Source: Rugalucina vietnamica (Eukaryota > Mollusca > Bivalvia > Lucinida > Lucinidae). From it: DNA of 64,000 nucleotides. The notes under the pieces are model-generated. The model ran no database searches and was not told the DNA's origin. It saw nothing but the letters and a program-made list of their open reading frames with translations. A program made the position numbers and the translations under genes. This document shows, piece by piece, positions 1 to 10,947 of the stretch; the first letter of the stretch is position 1, and each line of letters starts with the position of its first letter. The stretch lies in contig OZ024883.1 of assembly GCA_964017185.1 (NCBI GenBank), forward strand, positions 930,001 through 994,000. Reading direction: 5' to 3'.

Positions 1-152
1 CGAACTAGTTTGACGTCAAAACAACGTCCAATCCAGACGTCCAAAAGACGTCGGGAAATGACGTCTGATAGACGTTGGAAATTGGTTATATGACGTCGCG
101 ACCAAAATATAACCAATATCTGACGTCAAACAGACGTCAGGTGCCTGCTGGG
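1..152. mobile_element. ACGTC-rich MITE, one end (cut by window start)
   Basis: The stretch is packed with TGACGTC/GACGTC words and ends in GTGCCTGCTGGG. A 75-bp copy at 49438-49512 has the same end motif at both termini in inverted orientation, so this is read as one end of the same short non-autonomous element. The other end lies outside the window. Superfamily not assigned. Confidence 0.5.
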
Positions 153-1363
153 CAAGTTTCAAAATCATAGGCCTTCTGGTTATGAAGAAGAAGATTTTTA
201 AACGTTTTGCTATTTATAGCCATGGTGGCCATCTTGGTCATGTGACCATGACCATTTATACAAACTTTCATTCCCTCTTCCTAAGGATGCTCCACAAAAA
301 GTTTGGCTTTGATTGGCCTAGCGGTTTCAGAGAAGAAGATGTTTCAATATTATGGTCATATACATGTATATAGCCCCGGGGCAGGGGCAGACAACCCCTT
401 GGGCCGAAAATATTTTCTTAAACATAAATCTTCTGTCCATTTGCTCATTTCAAGCAAGTTTTCTGTCATTTAATTACATTTTCCTATTTTTCCCATTCCA
501 ATGCATGGGAGACCTAAATTGACCTTGCCGTAAAATAGGTCAAGGTCATCCCAGGGTCATGATTTATATAAACTTTGTAGAGCTCTATTCCCAGATGCTT
601 CACACCAAGTTTCAAAATCATAGGCCTTCTGGTTCTGAAGAAGAAGATTTTTAAACATTTTTGCTATTTATAGCCATGGCGGCCATCTTGGTCATCGACC
701 TTGACCATTTATATAAACTTTCATTCCCCCTTCCCAAGGATGCTCCACATGAAGTTTGGCTTTGATTGGCCTAGCGGTTTCAGAGAAGATGCTTGAATAT
801 TATTGTCATATACATGTATATAGCCCCGGGCAGAGGCAGACAACCCCCCAGGGGCTAAAATTTTCCATTAACATTAATCTTCTGTCCATTTGCCTTTCCC
901 AGTAAGTTTTACCCATTAAATAGCATTTTACCATTTTTTCCCATTCAAATGCATTGGCGACCTAAGCTGACCTTGCCGTAAAATAGGTCAAGGTCATCCT
1001 AGGGTCATGATTTATATAAACTATGATGGGCCCGCGTCCCTGATGCTACATACCAAGTGTCGTGGAAATCGGCCCACTGGTTCTGGAGAAGAAGATTTTT
1101 AAAGGTTTTTGCTATTTATAGCCATTGCGGCCATCTTGGTCATGTGACCTGGACTACATGTATTTATATAAACTTTCGTTCCCCCTTCCTAAGGATGCTC
1201 CACATGAAGTTTGGCTTTGATTGGCCAAGCGGTTTCAGAGGAGAAGATCTTTGAAATTGTGGACGACGGACGACGACGGACGACGGACGGACGACGGACG
1301 GACGCCGGAGCATGGGTATACTATAAGCTCACCTGTGAGCCTTCGGCTCAGGTGAGCTAACAA
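153..1363 (-). mobile_element. Pearl/Helentron-like element, family C copy 1 (reverse)
   Basis: Read on the minus strand, it begins with a hairpin head (AGCTCACCTGAGC, spacer, then GGTGAGCT, near 1326-1363). A GTCC-type microsatellite follows (about 1259-1308 on the plus strand as GACG repeats). Degenerate tandem core repeats of roughly 400-460 bp come next, with shared words such as CTGGCCATAG-like and CCTTGACC-like blocks. The far end is lost against the ACGTC element. Short open frames inside (182-373, 1057-1254) are repeat translations, not genes. Full copy: 7987-9995. Confidence 0.6.
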
Positions 1364-2288
1364 TCTGCTTGCCGTGATGTATATGTACCTCGTATTATCT
1401 GTGATTCAGCTTGTAAATAATTGTGTTTATACTTGTGCATGCTGTGATATAATCTGTTACTTTTAATCAGCTTACATATGTTTGTAGAAATTAAAGCCCT
1501 ACTGGGCTAATGTTGTACTGTTTAACATATTCGACGCTAAATAAAGTTTTTATGTGTATGTCTATGTCTACCTTCTAAGCGGTAACCCTTCAACCCTGAG
1601 CATTTTGTAAGTATGTTTAATGTGTATCGGACTTACGAAGAAACAAATAGTTAACCAAACATACAAATGCCTATCTGATTCACAATGCATGTGCAAAACT
1701 CTTTTTTAAAATCAAAGCAAGTCCTTTAAGTGTTTCCTTTCAGTCCATCAATTTGGTCTTTAGTCGTGAATCCTGAACAACAGTTCGACTCCTCTGCAGT
1801 CACTCTCAGACAACACTGTCTCATGTTTTCTATCACTTTTTCACAGCGAGACTCTACGTAGTTATTCTCTGAAATATAAATACATAAGCACGTGTTATTT
1901 GAAGAAGAAGAAGAAGAAGAAGAAGAAGAAGAAGAAGAAGAAATTTATTATCATCGTAACAGGTCAATGGAGGTCGAGGGCATCCTCCATTCACCGTACA
2001 AACATGACAAATATTATCTGCAATAGGTCATAAGGTCATACATGACCCTTGAGCAAATAAGCATGATATACAAACATTTCTAAATAATTTTAAGTATAGC
2101 GGACAGTGTGATGTTATTCACTATACAGTGTGATTATGTTTATCAACAATTTATATTAATATTTACCTATAAGTAATCGTATCAAATATTAAAACAAATG
2201 CATTTATCATCATGCAAAAGTAGCAAGTAGACTTTGTAAAATATATAAGCCTCCTTGTTGTAGTGTTAAACCAGCTACATTACATTAC
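1364..2288. other. Non-coding spacer with a GAA microsatellite
   Basis: No gene, MITE or clear repeat boundary seen other than the GAA run at 1901-1942. An AATAAA at about 1540 has no gene beside it. Confidence 0.5.
1901..1942. repeat. (GAA)n microsatellite
   Basis: About 14 uninterrupted GAA units. Confidence 0.95.
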
Positions 2289-2581
2289 GAAAACTTGCCC
2301 ATGCAATATACAGAGATTTTTTTTTCATCTGTAAAAATTGAAAATTTCATTGGGGGTAAAATGATATTTATGTTTTTGCTCAAAACATTGACTGTGGGTA
2401 TACGTTAGAACCGTCTCGCCGCGGCGGTTCTAACGAGTACCCACAATCTATGATAAAAAAAAACAACAAAAAAAAAAACAACAGGTATATCCCTGTTAAC
2501 CCCAGTTTTGCTATAAGTGGGGTAAACGTTACACGTTATAGTTTTGCTATAAGGCGGTAAACGTTACACGGACATGTTTTC
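2289..2581 (+). mobile_element. MITE family B, copy 1
   Basis: Ends are GAAAACTTGCCCATG and, inverted, CGGACATGTTTTC. The centre is a palindrome of the type TTAGAACCG(N)CGGTTCTAA flanked by GTGGGTA and TACCCAC. An A/C-rich run and a second inner repeat (AGTTTTGCTATAAG twice) lie in the right half. Eight or more copies occur in this window, so it is a real non-autonomous DNA transposon family. Superfamily not assigned. Confidence 0.75.
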
Positions 2582-2741
2582 TTGATTAAGTTCGATTCCG
2601 ATCCAATACAGTATTCCGGATTAGACCGTTCCAACCGATGTCCTGTCTTCATATTACTCTAAAGTCTACATGTGTTGAGTGGGACGTAAAGCATGAAATC
2701 AACCAATGAAGCAACCTGAAGACTATGTACTGGTCGACAAA

Positions 2742-2806
2742 GTGGCTCGGTAGCTCAGTGCTCGCACGGTAAGCAAGAGGCCCTAGAGTCCTGGTCGGGC
2801 CACGTT
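2742..2806 (+). repeat. tRNA-like SINE-head fragment 1
   Basis: GCTCGGTAGCTCAGTG resembles a polymerase III A box. The following B-box region (GTCCTGGTCGGGCC) is degenerate. A related sequence with a better B box sits 200 bp downstream, so this is a decayed tRNA-derived repeat rather than a tRNA gene. Confidence 0.35.
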
Positions 2807-2939
2807 CTTTTTCTGCCACTGTGACATTTGGTGGCCAGTGTGGGTCCGTGCTCGGACTGCGAGAAGCAAAAATGGAACTGTCTCGTTGGTTCTGACATGG
2901 TTCCGATCAGCAGGGGGATAAGTAACAGGTCGACAAAGT

Positions 2940-3002
2940 CGCTCGGTAGCTAAGTAGTAGAGTACTCGTGCGGTAAGCGAGAGACCCTGGGTTCGGGCCA
3001 CT
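2940..3002 (+). repeat. tRNA-like SINE-head fragment 2
   Basis: Repeats the CGACAAAGT/GCTCGGTAGCT start of the upstream copy and carries a near-canonical B box, GGGTTCGGGCC, followed by a T run. A cloverleaf is not convincing, so it is called a tRNA-derived SINE head or tRNA pseudogene. Confidence 0.4.
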
Positions 3003-4071
3003 TTTTTTCAAACAATTACCTACTACGAGGATCATTTAAAAATGTAGTATTTTCGAACCGACCCTGGTATATATGATATATGAGGAACAATATGTGAGGA
3101 ACAAGCTATACGTGACTAAATTAAAATTTCTGTAGCATAAAGTCGATAAAAGTGCCAAGCAAGCTAGTTTGAAAAAAGGGCTTATTGTTTTCCCTAAAGT
3201 TTATATATATGATTATATCCAGTCAGTCTTGAACACGTAATGAAATAGCATAATGAATCAATTACCTTGGAGACAGGTTTGAATTGCACATGCCTGTTTC
3301 TGACAGGGATCTCGTTTAGGACGTTTTGTTGACATCACAGCGTCAGTGCTTCAATTGAAGTGTACACATGTGTAGGTAATACTCTGAAATCAGAATACAT
3401 TGACTGAAATTCCAATTGAGGTAATGGCCAGATCCAGCATAATTTTGGTCCAGCATAGCACTTGTGTTTGGTTATGTAAGTCTTCGTGTTTTAATCTATC
3501 ACTGGACATGTTTATTTTAATCATGAACGAGAAGTTCATCCCACAACAGCTTCATCACCATCATGAATGAGGACTGAAATGTATACAGATACTTTGGGTT
3601 ACTGTTTAGATTTTGCAAACAGCTAATACTTGTACTTTTTTTTAACAAAAACTTATACTTGTATTTTTTTCTTCTTCATTTAGCTTTTCTGCATTAGTCC
3701 TGATCTTATACAATTAGAAAAACATGTCTAGAATACATAAAAGCATTAGAAATACTGATAGGCAATCACTAATGTAAAGAAAAAACACTCTACATTCAGG
3801 ATGGCATATCAGTATTTCGATTGCTTTCTATAGATTCTAGACATTTTTTTTCTAATTTTGCAAGGTCACGACTATTGCAGGAAAGCTCAAAAAGATAACA
3901 AAAAATATAATTGTAAGTTTTGAAAAAAAAAAAAAAAAAAAAATACAAGTATGAGCTTTTGGAAAAAAGTATAAACAGTAACCCCAAGTATCTGTGGAAA
4001 TGTGTGCTACAGACGCCCGTTTCAGATTCAACGGTGTACATACTGGAAAAGTTGTGACTATCGCCTTTCAA
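3003..4071. other. Non-coding spacer
   Basis: AT-rich, with an A run at about 3924-3943. Open frames here are short and lack any recognisable motif. Confidence 0.5.
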
Positions 4072-4703
4072 TACAGTTTACTCGACAATGGCGAATCACT
4101 AAGAGGTCAAACGCTATTATTTTAAACATGACCATGGGAATGTTATTCTATTTGGTACTAAGAACATCTAACATATCTCAGCTTTACAGGAAAATAATAA
4201 TTTTAATTCATTCAATTTCTTCATGGGAGATAACTCTGTTGATATGATACATCCTGTATTAGACAATGGCGAACCAAACTCGACAATGGCGAATCAAATA
4301 GTCTATAGCCCCAAAGAAACCATTTTAGAAGGGTATTTTTGCACACAAATGGTGCCATCACCATGCGAAACTAAATGGTGTTCGATAATATTGTGTTAAT
4401 TTGCTTTTGTGCTTTTTGTTCACTGTCAACAGCAAATGCCATATCGGAAAGGTCAATTATACCGATTTAAGCATGTCTTATTGCTTTAACGAATCAATGT
4501 TAGCCTAAAAGCAAGATGGTTAAACCACGACTAGCAACAATATTAGTTACGCGATTGTCCAAACCAAATGGTTCCTGGGCAATCCTTCCAAAGGTAGATT
4601 ATCAGTACTTTGTGCACATTCTTTTCACCACACAAATTATGATTCGCTATTGTCGAATTTACATATACATCTTTCCCCGCTTATATCTACTTAGTATTTA
4701 AGT

Positions 4704-6392
4704 AATAAGGCACTTAAGGTGATTTTCATGATAAGACGTAGGTTCCAAACAGAGTTTATAAATGCAAAGCTGTTGCTTAAATTATTTGATGCTTGTGTGA
4801 AGCCTATACTATTGTATGGTTCAGAATTATGGTCTGTTTTTAACATCAATATGTGCAGAAATGGCATTCATCCTTCTGATTTTTCTTTAGAAAAACATTA
4901 TGATGATTTCTTGCCAGAAAAAATTCACTCAAGGTTTTGTAAATTTATTCTAGGAGTAGGTAAATATACATCTAATATTGCATCTAAAGCAGAATTAGGA
5001 AGATATCCTTTAATAATATTTGCTTTATTGCAGTCAGTCAAATATTGGCTTCATTTGAACAAAAATCCTTTTGACAATTATAGAAAATATTCATATGCAA
5101 CGCAAATTCACATAGATGGAAGCGCAGAGTCAACATTCAGTCATCACATTAGTTGCCTGTTGAAATACTTTGGCTTTACACATGTTTGGGACAATAAAAC
5201 AACACTATCTGTCCCAAGACTAATGCATGCTGCGAAAAAGACAATGTTTAGTAGATATGAACAATTCTTTTATGCCTTTATTCAGGGATCCTTTCTTAAA
5301 GAGAATTGTACTAATAAATTAAGAACTTATTGCACATTTAAGAAAACATACAACTTTGAAAATTATTTAGGTGTGTCTGTTGAAAAGAAAATTGTTTCAC
5401 AATATTCAAGATTTAGATTGTCAAATCACCGATTAAATATTGAAGTTGCTAGATATTCTAGAACGCCAGTTACTCAACGAACATGCAATATATGTTCTTC
5501 TTCTGAAATCGAGGATGAATTTCATTTTCTATGTATTTGTTCTAAGTATGCTAATCTGAGAAATATTTTTTTCGAAGATATTGGTAAATTTATTGTTGAC
5601 TTTGATACATTAAGTTTACACGAACGATTTGTGATGTTACTTAGTTCTCAGCAATCTGACGTTAATTTGCTAGTTGTAAATTATGTGAATAAATGTTTTG
5701 AACTTAGAGCCATGCATCAGGAGTAGTCATGTCAAGACTATTATCTATATATAGAAGTACCATTTAATTATTCTTTTTCAAACAAACTTGAATTGGTAGT
5801 TTTTTAATATTTAGTCTATGTGACGTCAATATTGATTCCAGCCTCATATGACGATACAAAATAATAAAACAGGGATTCGCTCTTGTTTTTGCTCTTGGGA
5901 TTGGTTGTGGATACTCTTTAGATCCGTTTCAGTGAGACGGTTGTAGAGGGTGCTCATACCCTTTGTCTTGGTCATTGAAAGAAAATACAACTCAATCTTT
6001 TGATAGAAAAAATAGCTATTTATTCAAGTCGTTACATAGACATATTTTGCATGTAGACATGATATCATACATATAATTATATTTGGCCCCTGTTCGATTC
6101 CAGCTGGTAGTTACAATGTGTGATGTTTGTGAAGGTGGATCCAACTACTTTGTTTCATGTCATCCGTTGTTTGTGGCCTTTTATATACTTCTGGGATGCA
6201 TAAATGTAACACAGAGGTCTGTGTGGGGACACATGCAGTATGGACGAATTTTTGAGATTGAGTGGTTTGATACACTAGTTAGTACATGTACTTTAGTGAC
6301 GTCATTACATATATGTTTTTCATGTCATGTCTGTTATGATCCTATATGTTTTGGATTATTTGCAGAATAAATTTTGAATTTTTGAATTGAAT
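4704..6392 (+). mobile_element. 5'-truncated LINE copy
   Basis: LINE-type reading begins just after a stop at 4700-4702 and continues into the 335-aa frame at 4719-5726. The segment ends near 6366-6392 in AATAAATTTTGAATTTTTGA-type sequence, which resembles LINE 3' tails. The stretch from 5727 is 3' untranslated or later insertions, including a decayed family-B palindrome at about 5897-5965. Confidence 0.5.
4719..5726 (+). pseudogene. LINE reverse transcriptase, C-terminal part only
   Basis: The 335-residue frame shows the region after the RT core of a non-LTR retrotransposon polyprotein. Near residues 22-38 is the thumb-like KLFDACVKPILLYGSELWS pattern, followed by IHSRFCKFILGV and the AELGRYPL stretch. 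A CCHC-like zinc finger (CNIC, then H and C of EFHFLCIC) sits at about residues 255-275. Endonuclease and RT catalytic motifs are absent because the copy is cut at its 5' end. The first Met is not a real start, since LINE-like reading extends a few codons upstream. The frame has no internal stop, so the copy may be fairly recent. It resembles the C-terminal regions of mollusc LINE polyproteins in general; I cannot name the clade. Confidence 0.65.
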
Positions 6393-6768
6393 TTCTACCT
6401 TCAATGTCAAACCTTTTATCAAAAACATGTATATTGCATAACTAGGGATGTTAGGTATTAAAGTAATGCAAAAGTGGTCATAATCAAATGCTTAGAAACA
6501 AGGTAAGAAACACATTTTATCTGAACGTCACTTTTTGTGGAACAATAAACTAGGCATCGTAGTTAAGGGGTTAAGCGTTTCAGCAACCCTGATTTTATTG
6601 TCCGGTGGAATTTTGACTCCATTCTTTTACCAAACCTCAAGGCATAGATGAAAGTAAATGACTGAACTATATAATAAATAATATTTTATGTAAATTTCGA
6701 GAAATTCTGCAATATCTTTACGAGTGATTCGCCATTGTCGATGATTCTCCATTGTCGAGTTCACTGTA

Positions 6769-7861
6769 TGTATACTGTCCGTCTTGCGAAATGTCCATAC
6801 TAATCCTTATCACGGGCAAATTTATTGTATTGTATCTTTAAAAATACAATATGCACATTAAATACTAAAAAAATGACTTTACATGCAAAGAAATCGCGAG
6901 CAACAACCGCATATGGTACGAAATGACCCGGGCCTGTACTTCAATGGACCGGTAAATGTAAATTCGGTATATTGTTGCACTTCCTGAAACAGGATGTAAT
7001 CAGACATCGAACCCTATAATGTGAATCAACGACAAGTCAGGCTATATATTTTACCTTTAAGTTCACTGTTTTGTCATTATCATATCACGCTAGAATCCTC
7101 TTTTGGGTGTATTTTATATCAGTTTTACATTTCTGTAATTAGTTGAACTTCTAACGGCTTTTTCGATTAAACTTTTTTAACGATCCGGCGAAATTTGACC
7201 AAATCATGGATAGTTCGATATAAGCTACGTGTATTCCTCCATTTCCTAGAGCACTCTTGGCCGACGTAGTTTAAAAGTCATTTACACTAAAACGTCTTTA
7301 ACTTGCTTACTCCTATAGATATATACTAAAATACAGTATATAACATGACGCACGAGCCGATTGTGTGTACGTAGATACAAGTCATAAAATTATATTACAC
7401 ATATTATTGCAGAATAAAGAAATCAACAAACAGATGATGCATAAACTCAATGTTTTCTGACCAAAAATTGTTTTACTTTGATGCTTGCGTCTCTTAAATC
7501 AGATGTAATTAGCAGATTCTATTTATGTTTTAATAACATTTTGTCACATCTTCATTTAACGGATGCATCTTCAAAAGAACATGTTCACTTGTTGCGCATT
7601 TTCATTAGCTATTTTCATTTACATTGAATAAATTTAAATTTTTATACCCGGACCTTTAGTGTCAAATGTGTATTTCGAAATCAATAAACATATCTGACCC
7701 GAACGGCTAGCCAATAGGTAGATATATGCTAGCCATCCAGACCCGGACGGGGATAGACTCCCAGTCTAAACATTCAGTCCCGGACGGCGCGTTTCCCGGT
7801 CTAATTAAACGTCCGGGGCCGTATGGACAGACACTGCAATGTGGTTTGGTGGATTTATGGT
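6769..7861. other. Non-coding spacer
   Basis: No gene or repeat boundary recognised. GC and CpG content rises after about 7690. Confidence 0.45.
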
Positions 7862-7965
7862 CGATTCGCGACCTATGTGTTCGCGGCCTATACCTGTACG
7901 CTACCTGACCCGTTCGCTACTAACACTTTCGCGACCTGTACACGTTCGCTACCTGACATTTAGTG
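7862..7965. repeat. Degenerate TTCGCNACCTG short repeat
   Basis: Words such as TTCGCGACCTATG, TTCGCGGCCTATACC, ACGCTACCTGACC, TTCGCTACTAAC, TTCGCGACCTGTAC and TTCGCTACCTGAC follow one another. They form a diverged, CpG-containing minisatellite directly before a pearl-like element. Confidence 0.5.
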
Positions 7966-7986
7966 AAGCCGTACAGATCTATATTA

Positions 7987-9995
7987 TTAGCTCACTTGAG
8001 CCGAAGGCTCACAAGGTGAACTTATAGTATAGTAGTCGAGCCGGCGTCCGTCCGTCCGTCCGTCCGTCCGTGCGTGTGTCCGTCCACATTTTCAAATTTG
8101 AATATCTCTAAGACAACAAGGCCAATCGTGACCAAATTTTATCTAAAGCATCATTGAGGAGGGGGAAAGGTTGTATAAGGTTTTGGGCCAGCTCGAATCA
8201 GAACTCTGGTTTCCATGGCAACGGATAGCTCCCATAGACTTACAATGGGGAAAACATATAAAAATCTTCTTCTCTGAAACCACAAGGCCAAGAGCTTCAA
8301 TATATTGTGTGTAGCAATGTCTAGTGGTCCTCTTCATAAATCCTGCCATACGTGCCCCTGGGATCCATACGTGCCCCGCCCCGGGGGCGTCATGAGGAAA
8401 ACATAAAAAAATCTTCTTCTCTGAAACCACAAGGTCCAAAGCTTTCATATTTTGTATGTAGCAATGTTTAGTGGTCCTCTACATAAATCCTGCCAATTAT
8501 GCACATTGGGTCAAAAATGGCCCCGCCCCGGGGGTCATTAGCTCCCATAGACTTACAATGGGAAAAACATAAAAAAAATCTTCTTCTTCAAAACTACAAG
8601 GCCCAGAGCTTTCATATTTTGTCAGTAGCAATGTATAGTGGTCCTCTTTATAAATCCTGCCAACCGTGCCCCTGGGGTCCATACGGGCCCCGCCCCGGGG
8701 GCGTCATGAGAAAAACTTTAAAACAATCTTCTTCTCCGAAACCACAAGACCCAAAGCTTTCATATTTTGTGTGTAGCAATGTATAGTGGTCCTTTTTATA
8801 AATCCTGCCAACCGTGTCCCTGGGGTCCATACGGGCCCCGCCCCGGGGGGGGGGGGTCATGTGTAAAACATAAAAAAATCTTCTTCTCCGAAACCACAAG
8901 GCCAAGAGCTTTCATATTTTGTTTGTAGCAATGTATAGTGGTCCTCTTTATAAATCCTGGCAACCGTGCCCCTGGGGTCCATACGGGCCCCGCCCCGGGG
9001 GCGTCATGGGAAAAACTTTAAAACAATCTTCTTCTCCGAAACCACAAGGCCCAAAGCTTTCATATTTTGTGTGTAGCAATGTATAGTGGTCCTCTATATA
9101 AATCCTGCCAGCCGTGCCCCTGGGGTTCATACAGGCCCCGCTCCGGGGGTGGAGGGGGGGGGTCATGGGTAAAACATAAAAAAAATCTTCTCCTCCGAAA
9201 CCACAAGGCCCAGAGCTTTTTATATTTTGTTTGTAGCAATGTATAGTGGTCCTCTTTATAAATCCTGCCAACCGTGCCCCTGGTGTCCATAAGGGCCCCG
9301 CCCCGGGGGCGTCATGGGAAAAACTTTAAAAAGTCCTCTTGTCCGAAACCACAAGACCCAAAGCTTTCATATTTTGTGTGTAGCAATGTATAGTGGTCCT
9401 CTTTATAAATCCTGCTACAAATCCTGCCAACCGTGCCCCTGGGGTCCATGCAGGGCGTTATGGGAAAAACATAAAAAAATCTTCTTCTCTAAAACCATAT
9501 GGCCCAGAGCTTTCATATGTTGTGAGGACCAATTATAATACCCTCCTTTATAAATGCTGCCAACGGTGCCCCTGGGGTCCATACAGGCCATGCCCCAGGC
9601 ATGTCATTATCTACCATAGACTTATAATGGAAATATATGAAAAAATCTTCTCTGCAACAGCATGACACAAAGCTTGTATATTTGATATACAACATTGTCA
9701 TGTGGAGCTCTATATAAATACTGCCAATCTTGCCCCTGGGGTCAAATATGGCCCCACCCCGGGGGTCATTATAGGACTCTGACCTTGTTAGATGATTTTT
9801 TTTCAAGTGAACCAAAATGGCAGAAAACAGGATACACAATCCAGACAAGAGCTCTTCTGCTGATGTTAGTAGCGTTTCAAGGTCACATGACCAAGATGGC
9901 CATCATACCCATATATGGTAAAAAAACCAATTACTTTGTCCAGTGACTGTACTTGTTGACTCACAGGTGAGCGATCGATGCCCTTAGGCTACTTG
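7987..9995 (+). mobile_element. Pearl/Helentron-like element, family C copy 2 (full length)
   Basis: The head is AGCTCACTTGAGCC with an inverted mate GGCTCACAAGGTGAAC, followed by (GTCC)n at about 8047-8070. Eight or so tandem core repeats of about 160-210 bp follow (shared words CTTCTTCTC, ACCACAAGGC, TATAGTGGTCCTC, CCCCTGGGGTCCATAC, GGGCCCCGCCCCGGGGG). The tail is CTCACAGGTGAGC, then a small hairpin GCCCTTAGGC, then CTTGT. Head-like sequence is repeated inverted near the tail, and insertion is next to T. This matches what I recall of bivalve pearl elements and Helentron-associated elements (HINE/DINE). It carries no protein gene; the open frames inside on both strands are repeat translations. 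Confidence 0.7.
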
Positions 9996-10201
9996 TATAT
10001 AATTTTGTTTCTGAAAAAATGCACAACAGAAATTTTAAAAACTATATTGAATCAATAAATATGGTTAAATATACACAAAATAATGATCGTTGGTGCCTAA
10101 AAAGGTAATGTGACATAGCACATATGACAGTTATCTACATTCAAATATATATTAACACACAATGGAGACAATTAAAATTTTGCTTACTGTTTCCATAGAC
10201 A

Positions 10202-10505
10202 ATGAAAAGGATAATTAACGGTCATAATGGGCGAGAACGTGGTAGCGAACCGACTAGGGTCGATAAGGTAAGAATAAGGACCAATGGCAGGTCGCGAAAG
10301 TACGAAAGTAGTTGTTTTCCACAGACTATCAGTGACTGGAATGACCTCCCTGATTCTCTGATCTTCTCTGCTGAAATGTCTGATGACTGTGTGTCCAAGT
10401 TCGCATCTCTTGTGAGAGCAAGTGACTAATTTCCCTTCTAGCGCACCCCCTTGTGAAGTGTTGTCAATTTGGCGTATCACCAGTAAACCATTCAGATTCA
10501 GATTC
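10202..10505 (+). pseudogene. LINE 3' end fragment (RT C-terminus)
   Basis: The frame at 10202-10429 ends with the tail CFPQTISDWNDLPDSL ... VSKFASLVRASD and a stop. The same sequence is found, inverted, at 11150-11020. Downstream comes the tail CAGTAAACCATTCAGATTCA. It is a 5'-truncated copy of the same LINE family as the minus-strand copy, placed tail-to-tail with it. Not a host gene. Confidence 0.65.
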
Positions 10506-10555
10506 ACAAAAGACTATGTGCGAAAGAACCAGGTCGCGAAACATCAAGACGAATT

Positions 10556-10705
10556 ACAGACAGCTCGCCCCAAAGGCAACTCGCCCCAAGACAACTCGCC
10601 CAACAAAACTCGCCCCTAGACAACTCGTCCCATTTTAGAAAACTCGCCCCACTTTAGAAGACAACTCACCCTACTTTAAAAGACAACTCGCCCCTCTTTC
10701 TTAGA
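10556..10705 (+). repeat. GACAACTCGCCCCA minisatellite (left arm)
   Basis: About eight imperfect units of a 14-16 bp motif around ACAACTCGCCCC, some spaced by ATTTTAGAA-like filler. The same motif is present inverted at 14700-14945. Confidence 0.75.
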
Positions 10706-10947
10706 CCGCCTCTCTTTATAATATGGAATTCGCTATCTGTTTTTGTGTTAAATTTTAAAAGTCCTACAAGGCAACAGTGGTGAGTGAATAAAAATCATTA
10801 ACGGTCATTGGCGAGAAACCGTGAGGTTCACTCAATCATTATAAAATTTAAAAGTCCTACTACGCAACAGTAGTGAGTGAATAAGTCATACTATTATAGA
10901 CGGAAAGTCGTGAAAAACGTGGTTGCGAACCGACTAGGGTCGATTCA
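10706..10947. repeat. Spacer with a 40-bp direct repeat and CGAACCGACTAGGGTCGAT blocks
   Basis: TTTAAAAGTCCTACWAxGCAACAG-type sequence occurs at about 10755 and 10848, each followed by TGAGTGAATAA. The block CGAACCGACTAGGGTCGAT at about 10928 also occurs at about 10245 in the left LINE fragment. No gene. Confidence 0.45.

Larger units (their letters stand above)
4072..6768. mobile_element. Possible 2.7 kb inverted-repeat element with ACTCGACAATGGCGAATCA ends
   Basis: TACAGTTTACTCGACAATGG starts at 4072, and its near reverse complement ends at 6768 in CATTGTCGAGTTCACTGTA. Both ends therefore read TACAGT-like inward, as in Tc1/mariner-type elements with TA duplication. Extra copies of the motif lie at about 4262-4300 and, inverted, at about 4636-4655. 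Two shorter MITE copies are thus an alternative to one long element. The interior holds a LINE fragment, not a transposase. Confidence 0.4.

Noticed and set aside
2742-3002. tRNA genes
   Set aside because: A and B boxes are present but no good cloverleaf or acceptor stem; better explained as SINE heads.
3796-4247. Overlapping 81-91 codon frames on opposite strands
   Set aside because: Include homopolymer runs and MITE ends; no motif or start context.
6083-6370. 95-codon open frame as a membrane protein gene
   Set aside because: Hydrophobic by AT/T-rich composition; lies in the probable LINE 3' region with a LINE-type tail right after it.
8143-9848. Cluster of 60-111 codon open frames on both strands
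   Set aside because: All fall in the tandem core repeats of the pearl-like element and drift between frames with it.
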